Below the pieces are notes generated by a model that was not told the DNA's origin, ran no database searches, and saw only the letters and a list, made by a program, of their open reading frames with translations. Positions 22,621 through 30,585 of a DNA stretch of 53,384 bases are shown piece by piece. How positions within the stretch are numbered: position 1 is the stretch's first letter; each line of letters starts with the position of its first letter. The translations under genes and the position numbers were made by a program. This DNA is from Labilithrix sp. (GTDB lineage: Bacteria > Myxococcota_A > Polyangia > Polyangiales > Polyangiaceae), in assembly GCA_019637105.1 (NCBI GenBank), contig JAHBWF010000038.1:1-53384 (forward strand), in the 5' to 3' direction.

Positions 22621-25620
22621 GTGACGAAAGCCGACACAACGGTCGAGCGCGTTGGGGGCTACCGGGTCGTCCGCAGGTTGGCGACGGGCGGCACCAGCGA
22701 CGTCTTGCTCGCGAAGGCGGAGGGGCCGCTCGGCTTCGAGCGCACGGTCGTCCTCAAGCTGCTCCTGTCGCAGTTTCGCGACGACGAGGACTTCGCGCGG
22801 ATGTTCGCGCGCGAGGCGTCCGCGTACGCGCGCCTGTCGCACCCGTCGATCGTCCGGCTCTTCGACTTCTTCGCGGTCCCCGCCTCGGAGCCGGGGGCGC
22901 CGCCGCGGCAGGGCGGGCGAGACGGGCAGCTCTGCATGGTCCTGGAGCACATCGACGGGCCGCCGCTGACGAGGCTCCGCACGATGTTGAAGGCGGCGGG
23001 GCGCGAGCTCGACGATCGCTCGGCGATCTACGTCGCGACGCGGATCTTCGACGCGCTCGCCGCGGCGCACGCGGCGGTGGACGAGGGCGGAGCGCTCGCG
23101 CCGGTCATCCACCGCGACGTCAACCCGTCCAACGTGCTGATGCCGTGGGACGGGCAGGTCAAGCTCGCCGACTTTGGCGTGGCCAAGGTCGCGGGGCTGA
23201 GCCACCAGAGCGTGGCCGGGATGATCAAGGGCACCTACGGGTACATGGCGCCCGAGCAGGTCACCGGCGAAGCCGTCACGCCGCGGGCGGACGTCTACGC
23301 GGCGGGGATCATCCTGTGGGAGCTCTTGACGAAGCGGCGGGCGTTCCAGCGCGGGGCGCTCCCCGAGATCGAGGCCCTCCGGGCGATGGCCGAGCCGCGG
23401 CTGATCTCGCTCGACACGATCCGACCGGACGTCGACCGCGCCGTCCGCGACGCCGTCCGGCGCGCGCTCGAGCCCCGCGCCGAGCAGCGGACCGTCACGG
23501 CCGAGGAGATGGTGGCGATCCTGTCGGCGGTCGTGCCCGCCGACGAGGGGCGCGAGCGGCTCGTGTCCGCGCTCGCCGTCGTGCGGCCGGCCTCGGATCC
23601 CGCGATGCCGGCGCCGGCGCCGTCCCATCCGCCGTCGACGAGCCCCGACGGGCCCCGGACCGTCCCGGCGGCCGTCGCGCCTCCGCCGACGCTCCTCCAG
23701 GGAAACGGGGTCGCGGGGCGCGGGCCGTCGGGGCGCGGCGTGCTGCCGAGGCCCTGCGCTCCCGGCGCGGCCGGAGAGCCGTGCCCCGATGCCGGCTGCC
23801 ACGCGCCGCCGCCTGCGCGCGCGAGCCAGGAGCTGCCGCGCGCGATTTCGAGAGCCCGGCGGCGCCGGAGGCTCCGCGTGGGGAGCCGCCTGGCGTTGCC
23901 TGCGGCGGGGCGGCGCGCACGGCGGCGGAGCTCTGCGGGCGGCGCAGCCGTCCGGCGCTCCGTCGGCGGGGGCCGCGCGTCCGGCGGCGGAGCCTGGGTG
24001 GGCGGCGAGCCGTCCGCGCTCCCGTCGGCGGGGGTCAGCGCGTCCGGCGGCGAGCCCGGAGGCTCCGCGCGTGGGGGAGCCGTCCGGCGTTGCCTGCGGC
24101 GGGGTCGCGCGTCCGGCGGCGAGCCGTCCGTCGCTCCCGTCGGCGGAGGCCGCGCGTCCGGCGGCGAGCCCGGAGGCTCCGCGCGTGGGGAGCCGTCCGG
24201 CGTTGCCCGCGGCGGGGGTCGCGCGTCCGGCGGCGCCGGAGCCTCCGCGCCGGCAGAGCGCGTCGATGCGGCTCGCGGGCGCCGTCCCGGAGTCGGCGAG
24301 GACGCTCGGGGCGCCGTCCTCCGCGACCGTGTCGATCTTCGACTCGCTCGTCGAGCCGCCCGAGCCGATCGACGCCGCGGAGGAGGGGCGTCCGAGCGCG
24401 TCGCTCGAAGGGATCGCGCCGGGGCTCGCGCTCGAGGACGCCATCGACGAGATCCTCCGCGGGCAGCCGAGCTCGATGCCGCCGTCGATCCTGCAGACGG
24501 ATCGACCGGCGCCGATCGACGCGTCGCCGCCGCCGACGCCGGAGGACGCGAGCGCCGGCGCGCGCGGGATCGGGCGGATCCCGGCGGCGCCCGCGCCGAT
24601 GGGCGGCGCGGCGCCGCTCGGAGACTTCCGCGCGACGGTGCGCGAGCTCGTCGAGAGGGCCGAGGCGCCGACGATCGCGCCGCTCGCGCCGACCCGCTGC
24701 GCCGCCCACGCGAATGCCCGGCGGGCCGCCGCCGCGACGCCCGCGCTTCGCGCCCACGCCGACGCCGCTCACGCAGACGCTGGCGATGCCCGACAGCCCG
24801 GTCAAGGCGAGTTACGCCGGCGCCGAGCCGCCGCCTGCCTCCCCGCGACGCCCGCACACGACGTCGACTGGGCGAAAGATGCCGCCGCACAAACCGGCGC
24901 GGTGAACGCCGCCGCCCGCTCCGGATCCGCCGGGCCATCCGCCGGGCCCGCTTCGGCGGCGCGCCGTCCACGTCGATCTCGCTGTCGGGCGAGGCGCGTC
25001 GCGGCCGACGGCGGAGGGCGCGCCAGCGCCGATCGTCGCCGGCGCCGCGGCCCTCGCGCGGAGGCGGCGTCGCGGCCGTCGCGTTCATCCTCGTCGTCGG
25101 CGTCGCGGCGAGCATCGCCGGCGTCGTCGCGTACGTGCGCGCTATCAGAAGAATCACGCCGTGGACGCGCGACCACGGCCTCGGCGACGCCGACCGGGGC
25201 AAGCCGTCCGCGCCGCCGTGGCGCCGGCCCGGGCGCCGCGCCGCCGGAGAGCGTGACGGCGCCCTGCGAGCGTCGCGCCGCCGGCGCCGGCCACGGCGCC
25301 GGCCTGGCGCCGCGCCGGAGAGCGCGACGACGTCCGCGAGCGGCGCGCGCCGCCGGCGAGCGCGACGGCGTCGGCGAGCGCGACGGCGTCGGCGAGCGGC
25401 GCGCCGCCGAGCCCGGCGATCGCCGAAGGCATGGGCGTCGACGACCTCGGGGACGTCTCCGGGGCGCCGGATCTTCGTCGACGACAAGACGCTCGGCCAG
25501 ACGCCGGAGAGCGTCACGGTCAAGTGCGGCCAGCACGTCGTCCGCCTCGGCAGCTGGGCAAAGCCTCAGACGATCGACGTCCCGTGCGGCGGTGAGATCG
25601 CCGTCGCCGACAAGTTCTGA
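22621..25620 (+). CDS. Ser/Thr protein kinase with PEGA-like tail; linker changes frame several times
   Basis: From the GTG at 22621 the kinase domain (about 10-300) has RLATGGTSDVLLAK, the Lys in VVLKLLLS, a catalytic loop HRDVNPSN (Asn where most kinases have Lys, a variant known in myxobacterial kinases), ADFGVAK and YMAPEQ. A transmembrane helix (VAAVAFILVVGVAASIAGVVA, near 25080-25140) and a PEGA-like tail (IFVDDKTLGQTPESVTVKC to the stop) are in this same frame. The 1.4-kb linker is not. Natural-looking sequence moves to the second frame at about 24270-24690 (SIFDSLVEPPEPIDAAEEG) and the third at about 24690-24900 (LTQTLAMPDSPVKASYAG). Single-base differences in G-runs of the internal repeat fit this. 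Either the assembly carries indels or the gene is decaying. Confidence 0.8.
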   Translation: MTKADTTVERVGGYRVVRRLATGGTSDVLLAKAEGPLGFERTVVLKLLLSQFRDDEDFARMFAREASAYARLSHPSIVRLFDFFAVPASEPGAPPRQGGRDGQLCMVLEHIDGPPLTRLRTMLKAAGRELDDRSAIYVATRIFDALAAAHAAVDEGGALAPVIHRDVNPSNVLMPWDGQVKLADFGVAKVAGLSHQSVAGMIKGTYGYMAPEQVTGEAVTPRADVYAAGIILWELLTKRRAFQRGALPEIEALRAMAEPRLISLDTIRPDVDRAVRDAVRRALEPRAEQRTVTAEEMVAILSAVVPADEGRERLVSALAVVRPASDPAMPAPAPSHPPSTSPDGPRTVPAAVAPPPTLLQGNGVAGRGPSGRGVLPRPCAPGAAGEPCPDAGCHAPPPARASQELPRAISRARRRRRLRVGSRLALPAAGRRARRRSSAGGAAVRRSVGGGRASGGGAWVGGEPSALPSAGVSASGGEPGGSARGGAVRRCLRRGRASGGEPSVAPVGGGRASGGEPGGSARGEPSGVARGGGRASGGAGASAPAERVDAARGRRPGVGEDARGAVLRDRVDLRLARRAARADRRRGGGASERVARRDRAGARARGRHRRDPPRAAELDAAVDPADGSTGADRRVAAADAGGRERRRARDRADPGGARADGRRGAARRLPRDGARARREGRGADDRAARADPLRRPRECPAGRRRDARASRPRRRRSRRRWRCPTARSRRVTPAPSRRLPPRDARTRRRLGERCRRTNRRGERRRPLRIRRAIRRARFGGAPSTSISLSGEARRGRRRRARQRRSSPAPRPSRGGGVAAVAFILVVGVAASIAGVVAYVRAIRRITPWTRDHGLGDADRGKPSAPPWRRPGRRAAGERDGALRASRRRRRPRRRPGAAPESATTSASGARRRRARRRRRARRRRRAARRRARRSPKAWASTTSGTSPGRRIFVDDKTLGQTPESVTVKCGQHVVRLGSWAKPQTIDVPCGGEIAVADKF
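23855..24245 (+). repeat. GC minisatellite in the kinase linker
   Basis: Three imperfect copies (near 23867, 24058 and 24171) share GGAGGCTCCGCG...GGGGAGCCG...GGCGTTGCC.GCGGCGGGG. The copies differ by single bases in G-runs: GTGGGGGAGC at 24071-24080 versus GTGGGGAGC at 24186-24194, and GCGGCGGGGTC versus GCGGCGGGGGTC. The two differences compensate each other over one copy. Confidence 0.75.
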
Positions 25621-25676
25621 CCGCGCGTCGCTCCGGTCGCGCGTCGCTCCGGTCCCGCTCCGCGTGACGCGGTCGC

Positions 25677-26417
25677 TCACGGCGGCGCGGGCGCGTGAAA
25701 CTCCTGCCAGAAGGCGTCGGCCCACTTCGCCGCGGCGCGATCGTTCGGGTGGATCCCGTCCGACGTGCGCTCGAGGTCGAGCTTGCTCGAGTCGAAGAAG
25801 CGGCAGCCGCCCGCGTGGTCGCGGAGGACGGCGACGAGCCCCATGTCCGCGCCGCTGGGCCCGGGGCCGGGGACGTTCTTGATGCTCGGCGGACCGATCC
25901 ACCAGCACTCGCGCGCGCCGACGCGCCGGACGATGTTGTCGACGTTGCGCGCGTACGCCTCGGGGTAGGGGACGTTGGCGTCGTTCGCGCCGAGCGTGAT
26001 CACGACGATGTCCGGATCGTGCGTCCGGAGAAGGTCCTTCAGGGTCGGCGTCTTGTCGAAGCTGACGAGCGACTCGCTCACCTTCGTGTGCCGGACGAGC
26101 GTGGCGCCCTCGGCGGAGAGCTTCGCCTCGAGCGCGCGCGTCAGGCCGAAGGCGCCGCCGACCATCGAGTCGCCGACGTGGAGCACTTTCTTGCCGGCGA
26201 GGCTGCGCGGGCCGGCCGGCGACGCGGGGGCCGCCGCGTCCTGGCTCGCGACCTCGCCGGGCGACGGCGCGGCCTCGCCGGTCGGCGGCGCGACGGCGCC
26301 GGAGAGGGTCGTGGCGCTCGAGGACTCCTTCGGAGCGGGCGGCGCCGGCTCGCCGCGCGAGCAGGCGGAGACCCACGCGAGCACGCCGAGCGAAGCGAAG
26401 GTCAGCGGACGAGCCAT
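25677..26417 (-). CDS. SGNH/GDSL-hydrolase lipoprotein
   Basis: The 246-residue product has a lipoprotein signal peptide (LAWVSAC, Cys19) and an Ala/Pro/Ser linker to about residue 70. The SGNH hydrolase domain follows with all catalytic blocks: HVGDSMVGG (Ser84), LGANDANV (Asn145) and DGIHPN (Asp220, His223). It should act in the periplasm or at the outer membrane as an esterase or O-acetyl hydrolase; the substrate is unknown, with peptidoglycan or glycan acetyl groups common in related proteins. The gene is convergent with the third kinase. A 16-bp sequence (GCGCGTCGCTCCGGTC) is repeated head-to-tail in the 56-bp gap at 25623-25654. Confidence 0.88.
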   Translation of the reverse strand: MARPLTFASLGVLAWVSACSRGEPAPPAPKESSSATTLSGAVAPPTGEAAPSPGEVASQDAAAPASPAGPRSLAGKKVLHVGDSMVGGAFGLTRALEAKLSAEGATLVRHTKVSESLVSFDKTPTLKDLLRTHDPDIVVITLGANDANVPYPEAYARNVDNIVRRVGARECWWIGPPSIKNVPGPGPSGADMGLVAVLRDHAGGCRFFDSSKLDLERTSDGIHPNDRAAAKWADAFWQEFHAPAPP

Positions 26418-26463
26418 CGAGGCGCGGTTATGGCAGAGCGGGCGCGATCGGTCGAGCCACGAA

Positions 26464-26481
26464 CCGGGCGCGGGCGCCCGG
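26464..26481 (-). terminator. Inverted repeat downstream of the FGE-domain gene
   Basis: CCGGGCGC and GCGCCCGG around GG form an exact 8-bp-stem hairpin, 35 nt after the stop codon of the gene at 26517-27464 and before the SGNH gene. Confidence 0.45.
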
Positions 26482-26516
26482 AGCGGCGGCGCCCCGGGCG
26501 CGGGCGGCCGCGCGGC

Positions 26517-27464
26517 TCACTGCGCGACGTCGGCGCAGCAGCGGAACCCGGTCGAGTAGTCGCGGTACCAGGTCTCGTGCGCGTCGGTGCGGTAGCCGCA
26601 GCCCTCGCCGTTCTTCTCGACGTCGAGGTAGTAGCCGCCCTGGAACGTCCCGGCCGGATCGTCGACCCACTCGTGGATGTTGCCGACCATGTCGTAGACG
26701 CCGTAGCCGTTCGAGCAGCCCTCGTGCGAGCCCGTCTCGGCGAGCGTCCCCGGAAGCTGGTTGAGCTGCGGATCGTTCATGATCTTCGGCGAGGAGAACG
26801 CGGTGCCGTTCTGGATGTTCGCCATGAAGTAGAAGCCGATCGGGCTCCGGCCGTGGTCGTTGCAGACCCCGACGGTTCGCTTGTTGTCGTAGCCGTACTG
26901 GAGCTTCTCCGGACCCTTGCAGGCGGTCTTCCACTCCTGCGGCTTGCAGAGGCGCTTGCCCGACGCCTTGCACGCCTTGGCCGCCTCGCGCCCGCTGATG
27001 TACCCCTGCGGGTAGACGCCCTTCTCGCTGACCGCGCGGACGCTGTGCCCCTCGACCGGGAGGTAGAACGGGTAGGGGCGCTCCTCGCCGTCCGGGAGGA
27101 TCTCGACCAGCGACGCCTCGTACATGTCGACGCAGAAGCGGTCGTCGATGCTCGCCATGTTGGCCGGACAGAGCCCGTTCATCGGGAGGGGCCGGTCGGC
27201 CTCGTCCAGATCGTCGACGACGGTGTCGATCGAGGCGAAGGCCACGCGGGGGTAGGCCGCGGAGGTAAGCTGGACGGAATCGCCCGTGGCGAGAGCGCGT
27301 TCGGAGGGAGCGGCGTCGCCGAGGACGCGGGCGGCCATCGGGCTGTGCTTGATCAGCTCCGAGCCCATCGCCCCGACACGCGTGCAGCCGGCCACGGCGA
27401 CGAACGCCGTCAGCCCTGCTCCCAATGCAGCCATAAGCCAAGCCGGGCGGTCGTCCTGCGTCAC
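26517..27464 (-). CDS. FGE/SUMF1-domain lipoprotein
   Basis: The 315-residue product starts with GTG right after GGAGGTGA, one of the best ribosome binding sites in the window. The N-terminus is a lipoprotein signal (FVAVAGC, Cys27). The C-terminal two thirds is a formylglycine-generating-enzyme-like (SUMF1) fold: FCVDMYEASL, YISGREAAKACKASGKRLCKPQEWKTAC, GVYDMVGNIHEWVDD and the closing GFRCCAD. Members include sulfatase activators and many non-catalytic or glycan-binding relatives. This one is anchored at the envelope and there is no sulfatase gene nearby, so I do not assign sulfatase activation. A long AT-richer intergenic region precedes it. Confidence 0.88.
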   Translation of the reverse strand: MTQDDRPAWLMAALGAGLTAFVAVAGCTRVGAMGSELIKHSPMAARVLGDAAPSERALATGDSVQLTSAAYPRVAFASIDTVVDDLDEADRPLPMNGLCPANMASIDDRFCVDMYEASLVEILPDGEERPYPFYLPVEGHSVRAVSEKGVYPQGYISGREAAKACKASGKRLCKPQEWKTACKGPEKLQYGYDNKRTVGVCNDHGRSPIGFYFMANIQNGTAFSSPKIMNDPQLNQLPGTLAETGSHEGCSNGYGVYDMVGNIHEWVDDPAGTFQGGYYLDVEKNGEGCGYRTDAHETWYRDYSTGFRCCADVAQ

Positions 27465-27504
27465 TTCTCACCTCCGGCACGTTATCCCCAGGGGACGAGA
27501 CCCT

Positions 27505-27540
27505 CCTGGGGGGCGCGTACTGAGCTACGCGCGCCCCAGG
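27505..27540. promoter_or_regulatory. Long imperfect hairpin, 15-bp stem
   Basis: 27505-27519 pairs with 27526-27540 (14 of 15 positions) around the 6-nt loop CTGAGC. It lies about 40 nt upstream of the FGE-domain start codon on that gene's leader side, so it could be an RNA leader structure or a protein-binding dyad. Confidence 0.5.
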
Positions 27541-27615
27541 GAATACGATGCACCAGGGCGGCGCGTCGACCCCAAACTGAACGGAGACGGAAAAAATGTG
27601 AGACGCTGTCTCTAG

Positions 27616-27625
27616 TTATCCACAA
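27616..27625 (+). promoter_or_regulatory. Perfect DnaA-box sequence
   Basis: TTATCCACAA is an exact match to the consensus DnaA box. It is in the AT-richer island. Only one further near-match is close by, so this is not an origin by itself. Confidence 0.5.
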
Positions 27626-27698
27626 CGGAAGCGCTCGAGCGCCTCGTGTAACTCGAATGATCCCAGCCGTTTATTGAACGCAGCTTAATGTAGGCTCT

Positions 27699-27719
27699 CA
27701 GGGACCCGTGAGATCCCTG
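27699..27719. terminator. Small hairpin 3' of the Rieske gene
   Basis: CAGGGA (27699-27704) pairs with TCCCTG (27714-27719) around a 9-nt loop, about 175 nt beyond the Rieske stop codon. It is a weak candidate only. Confidence 0.25.
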
Positions 27720-27894
27720 TAAGTGCTGGATCTGCGCCTGGATCTGGCCGAACGACGTCGCTCCGGCGACGTCGAAGGCGGATCGAGGCGGCGCGCGGTG
27801 CAGGACGCCGATGAGAAGCAGGGTTCGCTGTGCGCGACGCGGCGGACGCCGGGGCCGCGCGCCGGCGGGAACTCGGGACCGAACCGACGACGCG

Positions 27895-29001
27895 TCAGCG
27901 CGCGCCCGCCGTCGTGCCCGCCGTGAGGTACGCGTGCACCAGGGCCTGGAAGTGGTGGACGCCGTTCTCGCGCAGCGCCGAGAAGCGTCCGGCCTCGTAC
28001 GAGCCCGAGGCGAGGCCGCGCTGAACGGCCTCGCAGATCTCGATGTCCTCGAGCTGGATGCCGTCGCTGAAGCGGATCGTGCGCTCGATCTCGTCGGCCG
28101 TCGCGCCGTCGTGACGGAACCACTCGAACACCGTCAGCGTCCGGCCGACGCCGAGCGGGAGCACGACGTTGAGCGACATGTTGTCTGGATAGACGTTCAG
28201 CATCCAGTTGGGGAAGACCCAGTAGTAGAGCGCCTCGAGCTTGCCCTCGCCCGGCGGCGCGTACTGTCGTGCCCCGGCCTGCTCCTTCGGCGCGCGTCGG
28301 ATGGGCGCGATCTGCGCCGAATAGAGGCGGTGGGTCTCGACGCGGTAGGCGTCGTAGTCGAGCTCCTTGGAGAGCCCGGGGTGCACCGTCGGCAGGTGGT
28401 AGCCCTCGAGGAAGTTGTCCACGTAGGTCTTCCAGTTGCACGCGATCTCGTAGTCTTTGCGCGCGACGAGCTTCATGTCGCCCAGGCGCGCGCCCGCGGT
28501 CTCGTCCGGGATCGCGCCGAGCACGCCCTCGAGCGGCTCCGCGTCCGCGTCGAGGTTCGCGAAGACGAGCGGTCCCCACGCGCACGCGCGCACGGGCGAA
28601 AGCCCGTGGCAGCTCCGATCGAAGTCCCGGACGTCGCCGAGCTCCGGCGTGGTGACCAGGGCGCCGTCGAGCGCGTACGTCCAGCCGTGGTACTTGCAGG
28701 TGAGCGACTTGCGCGCGCCCTTGCCGAGCGCGACCGGACCGGCGCGGTGGCGGCACACGTTGTGGAAGCCGCGGAGGACGCCGCCCGCGTCGCGCGTGAC
28801 GACGACCGGCGCGCCGTCGATCTCGCCGGTCACGTACGAGCCGGGCGTCGCGACGTCGGCGGCGTGCGCGATCGGCTGCCACGTTCGGCGGAAGATGCGC
28901 TCGCGCTCCGCCGCGAGGATCGCCGCGTCGGTGTAAGCGAGCGCGGGCAGCGTCGACGCGCGCGCGAGGTCGGGCTCGAAGGGCGGGAGGCGTGACGGCA
29001 T
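27895..29001 (-). CDS. Rieske-type oxygenase alpha subunit
   Basis: The 368-residue product has a Rieske [2Fe-2S] centre with CRH (Cys83, His85) and CKYH (Cys102, His105). The mononuclear iron site is DNFLEGYHLPTVH (His202, His207, with Asp195 as the bridging acid). This is the layout of ring-hydroxylating and choline-monooxygenase/GbcA-like oxygenases. Length and the NWKTYVDNFLEGYH block fit the latter group best. It would hydroxylate or demethylate a small substrate using electrons from a reductase. No reductase or ferredoxin gene is in the window. The ATG at 28999-29001 is close to a weak TAGCAG hexamer. It is divergent from the hydrolase gene at 29197. Confidence 0.9.
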   Translation of the reverse strand: MPSRLPPFEPDLARASTLPALAYTDAAILAAERERIFRRTWQPIAHAADVATPGSYVTGEIDGAPVVVTRDAGGVLRGFHNVCRHRAGPVALGKGARKSLTCKYHGWTYALDGALVTTPELGDVRDFDRSCHGLSPVRACAWGPLVFANLDADAEPLEGVLGAIPDETAGARLGDMKLVARKDYEIACNWKTYVDNFLEGYHLPTVHPGLSKELDYDAYRVETHRLYSAQIAPIRRAPKEQAGARQYAPPGEGKLEALYYWVFPNWMLNVYPDNMSLNVVLPLGVGRTLTVFEWFRHDGATADEIERTIRFSDGIQLEDIEICEAVQRGLASGSYEAGRFSALRENGVHHFQALVHAYLTAGTTAGAR

Positions 29002-29196
29002 GCGGGGCTGCTACCGCGTCCGTCGCGCGCCGCCAACGCGCGCGCCCGGCGCCGCCGCGGGATCGCCGTCGCGCCGTCGCGGCCCGTGAGCGCGCGCCGA
29101 ACGGAGCGTTCGGCGGGAGGCGATCGGCGCGCGCGATCGCGGCGAGGGGCGTGGAGCGCTCGCGCTCGGGCGACCGACCGTGGTAGCGACGATCGT

Positions 29197-30540
29197 GTGC
29201 GTCACCGACTCTATCTGACCCCGGGCCTGTTCGGATTCGGCAAGCTCGTGAGCTACGACTACTTCGCGCACGTCGAGCGCGCGCTCGCCGAGCGCTTCGA
29301 GGCCGCCGGCGAGGAGCTCGAGGCGCACGTCGTCGACGTCGCGCCCACCGCGTCGATCCGCAGGCGCGCGGTCCGGCTCGCGGAGCTCGTCGCCGCGACC
29401 GCGCGTCACGAGCACGGAGAGGAGGGGCCGATCCACCTCCTCGGGCACTCGACCGGCGGGCTCGACGCGCGGCTCGCCGCCTCCCCGAGCGCCAGGCTGC
29501 CGATCGAGCCCGAGCGCCTCGCGTGGCTCGGGCGCCTGTGCAGCATCACCACGATGAGCACGCCGCACCGTGGCACCCCGCTCGCGGGCTTCTTCGCGAC
29601 CGTGAGCGGGCAGCGGATGCTCTACGCGGTCAGCGCGCTCACCTTCATCGCCCTGTCGCTCGGGGCGCCGCCGCTCGCGGCCGCGAGCGCGCTCGTCGTC
29701 GCGCTCGGGCAGCTCGATCGCTCCGTGCTGGGCGTGGAGCTCAAGGTGCTCGACCGCACCACCGACGCGCTGATGAAGGCGCTCGAGCCGGCGTCGAGCC
29801 GGGAGGTGCGCGACTACCTCGACGCGATCACCCAGGACCAGGGCGCCGTCATCCAGCTCACGCCGGAGGCGATGGACCTGTTCCTCTCGGGGGTCGAGGA
29901 CCGCCCCGGCGTCGCGTACCTCTCGACCTGCGCCATGGCGCCTCCCCCGTCGGCGCGCAAGCTCGCGCGCGCCTTGCTCAGCCCGTGGCGCGCGGTCTCC
30001 TCGGCGCTCTTCACGACGCTCTACGGGATCACCTCGCGCGTCGACGGCCGCTACCCGTGCTCGGCGACGGAGACGGGCGAGCTCGACGCGCTCGCACGCG
30101 CGTTCGGGGCGCTCCCGTCCGCGCGCGCCAACGACGGCGTCGTCCCGACGCGCTCGCAGGCGTGGGGCAAGATCGTCTGGGCCGGGACCGCCGATCACCT
30201 CGACGTCCTCGGCCACTACCCGTCGCCCGAGCGGTCGGGCCGGCGGCGCCTCTGGTCGGGCGTGCTGGACCGCCTGCGCGGAAGGCCGGCGCGCGACGCG
30301 CTCGGCTCCCCGGCGTGGGAGGCGGCGCGCCAGGGCGAGATCGCGGCCGAGGTCGAGGTCGAGGGGGCGGCGCGATCCGGCGGCGCAGCCCCCGCCCCGG
30401 GCGCCGACACCCGGCACGTCGACTGGCTGACGAGCGGGGCCAACTTCGACGACGCCGCGTTCGCCTCCTTGATGGACGCCGTGGCGGCGGGGATGCTCGA
30501 GGCCGCACGTGACTTCCGCCCGCGATCCGACGCGGGGTAA
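29197..30540 (+). CDS. Lipase-like alpha/beta hydrolase
   Basis: The product is about 447 residues from the GTG at 29197 (VRHRLYLTPGLFGFGKL); the open frame extends upstream but is Arg-rich. The nucleophile elbow is LLGHSTGGLDARL, the pattern of triacylglycerol lipases and related esterases. A likely lid/helical region with a hydrophobic stretch (YAVSALTFIALSLGAPPLAAA) follows. ANDGVVPTRSQAWGK and the closing GTADHLDVLGHY probably supply the acid and His. There is no signal peptide, so it is cytoplasmic or membrane-associated. The substrate is unknown. Confidence 0.82.
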   Translation: MRHRLYLTPGLFGFGKLVSYDYFAHVERALAERFEAAGEELEAHVVDVAPTASIRRRAVRLAELVAATARHEHGEEGPIHLLGHSTGGLDARLAASPSARLPIEPERLAWLGRLCSITTMSTPHRGTPLAGFFATVSGQRMLYAVSALTFIALSLGAPPLAAASALVVALGQLDRSVLGVELKVLDRTTDALMKALEPASSREVRDYLDAITQDQGAVIQLTPEAMDLFLSGVEDRPGVAYLSTCAMAPPPSARKLARALLSPWRAVSSALFTTLYGITSRVDGRYPCSATETGELDALARAFGALPSARANDGVVPTRSQAWGKIVWAGTADHLDVLGHYPSPERSGRRRLWSGVLDRLRGRPARDALGSPAWEAARQGEIAAEVEVEGAARSGGAAPAPGADTRHVDWLTSGANFDDAAFASLMDAVAAGMLEAARDFRPRSDAG

Positions 30541-30585
30541 CATCGAAGGACCGGGGAGACCCGATCGCTTCGCTGGAGGACACCC

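Larger units (their letters stand above)
27465..27894. other. AT-richer 430-bp intergenic island
   Basis: No credible gene lies between the 3' end of the Rieske gene and the start of the FGE-domain gene (both minus). The region 27541-27730 is clearly less GC-rich than its surroundings. It holds a strong hairpin (27505-27540), a perfect DnaA box (27616-27625) and a smaller hairpin (27699-27719), listed separately. A second, imperfect box (TTATCCCCA) is at 27482-27490. Confidence 0.55.

Noticed and set aside
18343-24444. A minus-strand open frame of about 2,030 codons opposite the SNF2 helicase and kinase
   Set aside because: It has the same antisense composition artefact; the plus strand has clear SWIM, SNF2 and kinase motifs.
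24903-24905. True end of the third kinase at an internal TGA in the third frame
   Set aside because: The transmembrane helix and PEGA-like tail downstream are intact in the kinase-domain frame, so the stop more likely lies in a mis-framed linker.
27465-27894. Chromosome replication origin
   Set aside because: There is only one perfect DnaA box and one weak one, and no dnaA, dnaN, gidA or other origin-linked genes. The region is too short and not strongly AT-rich.
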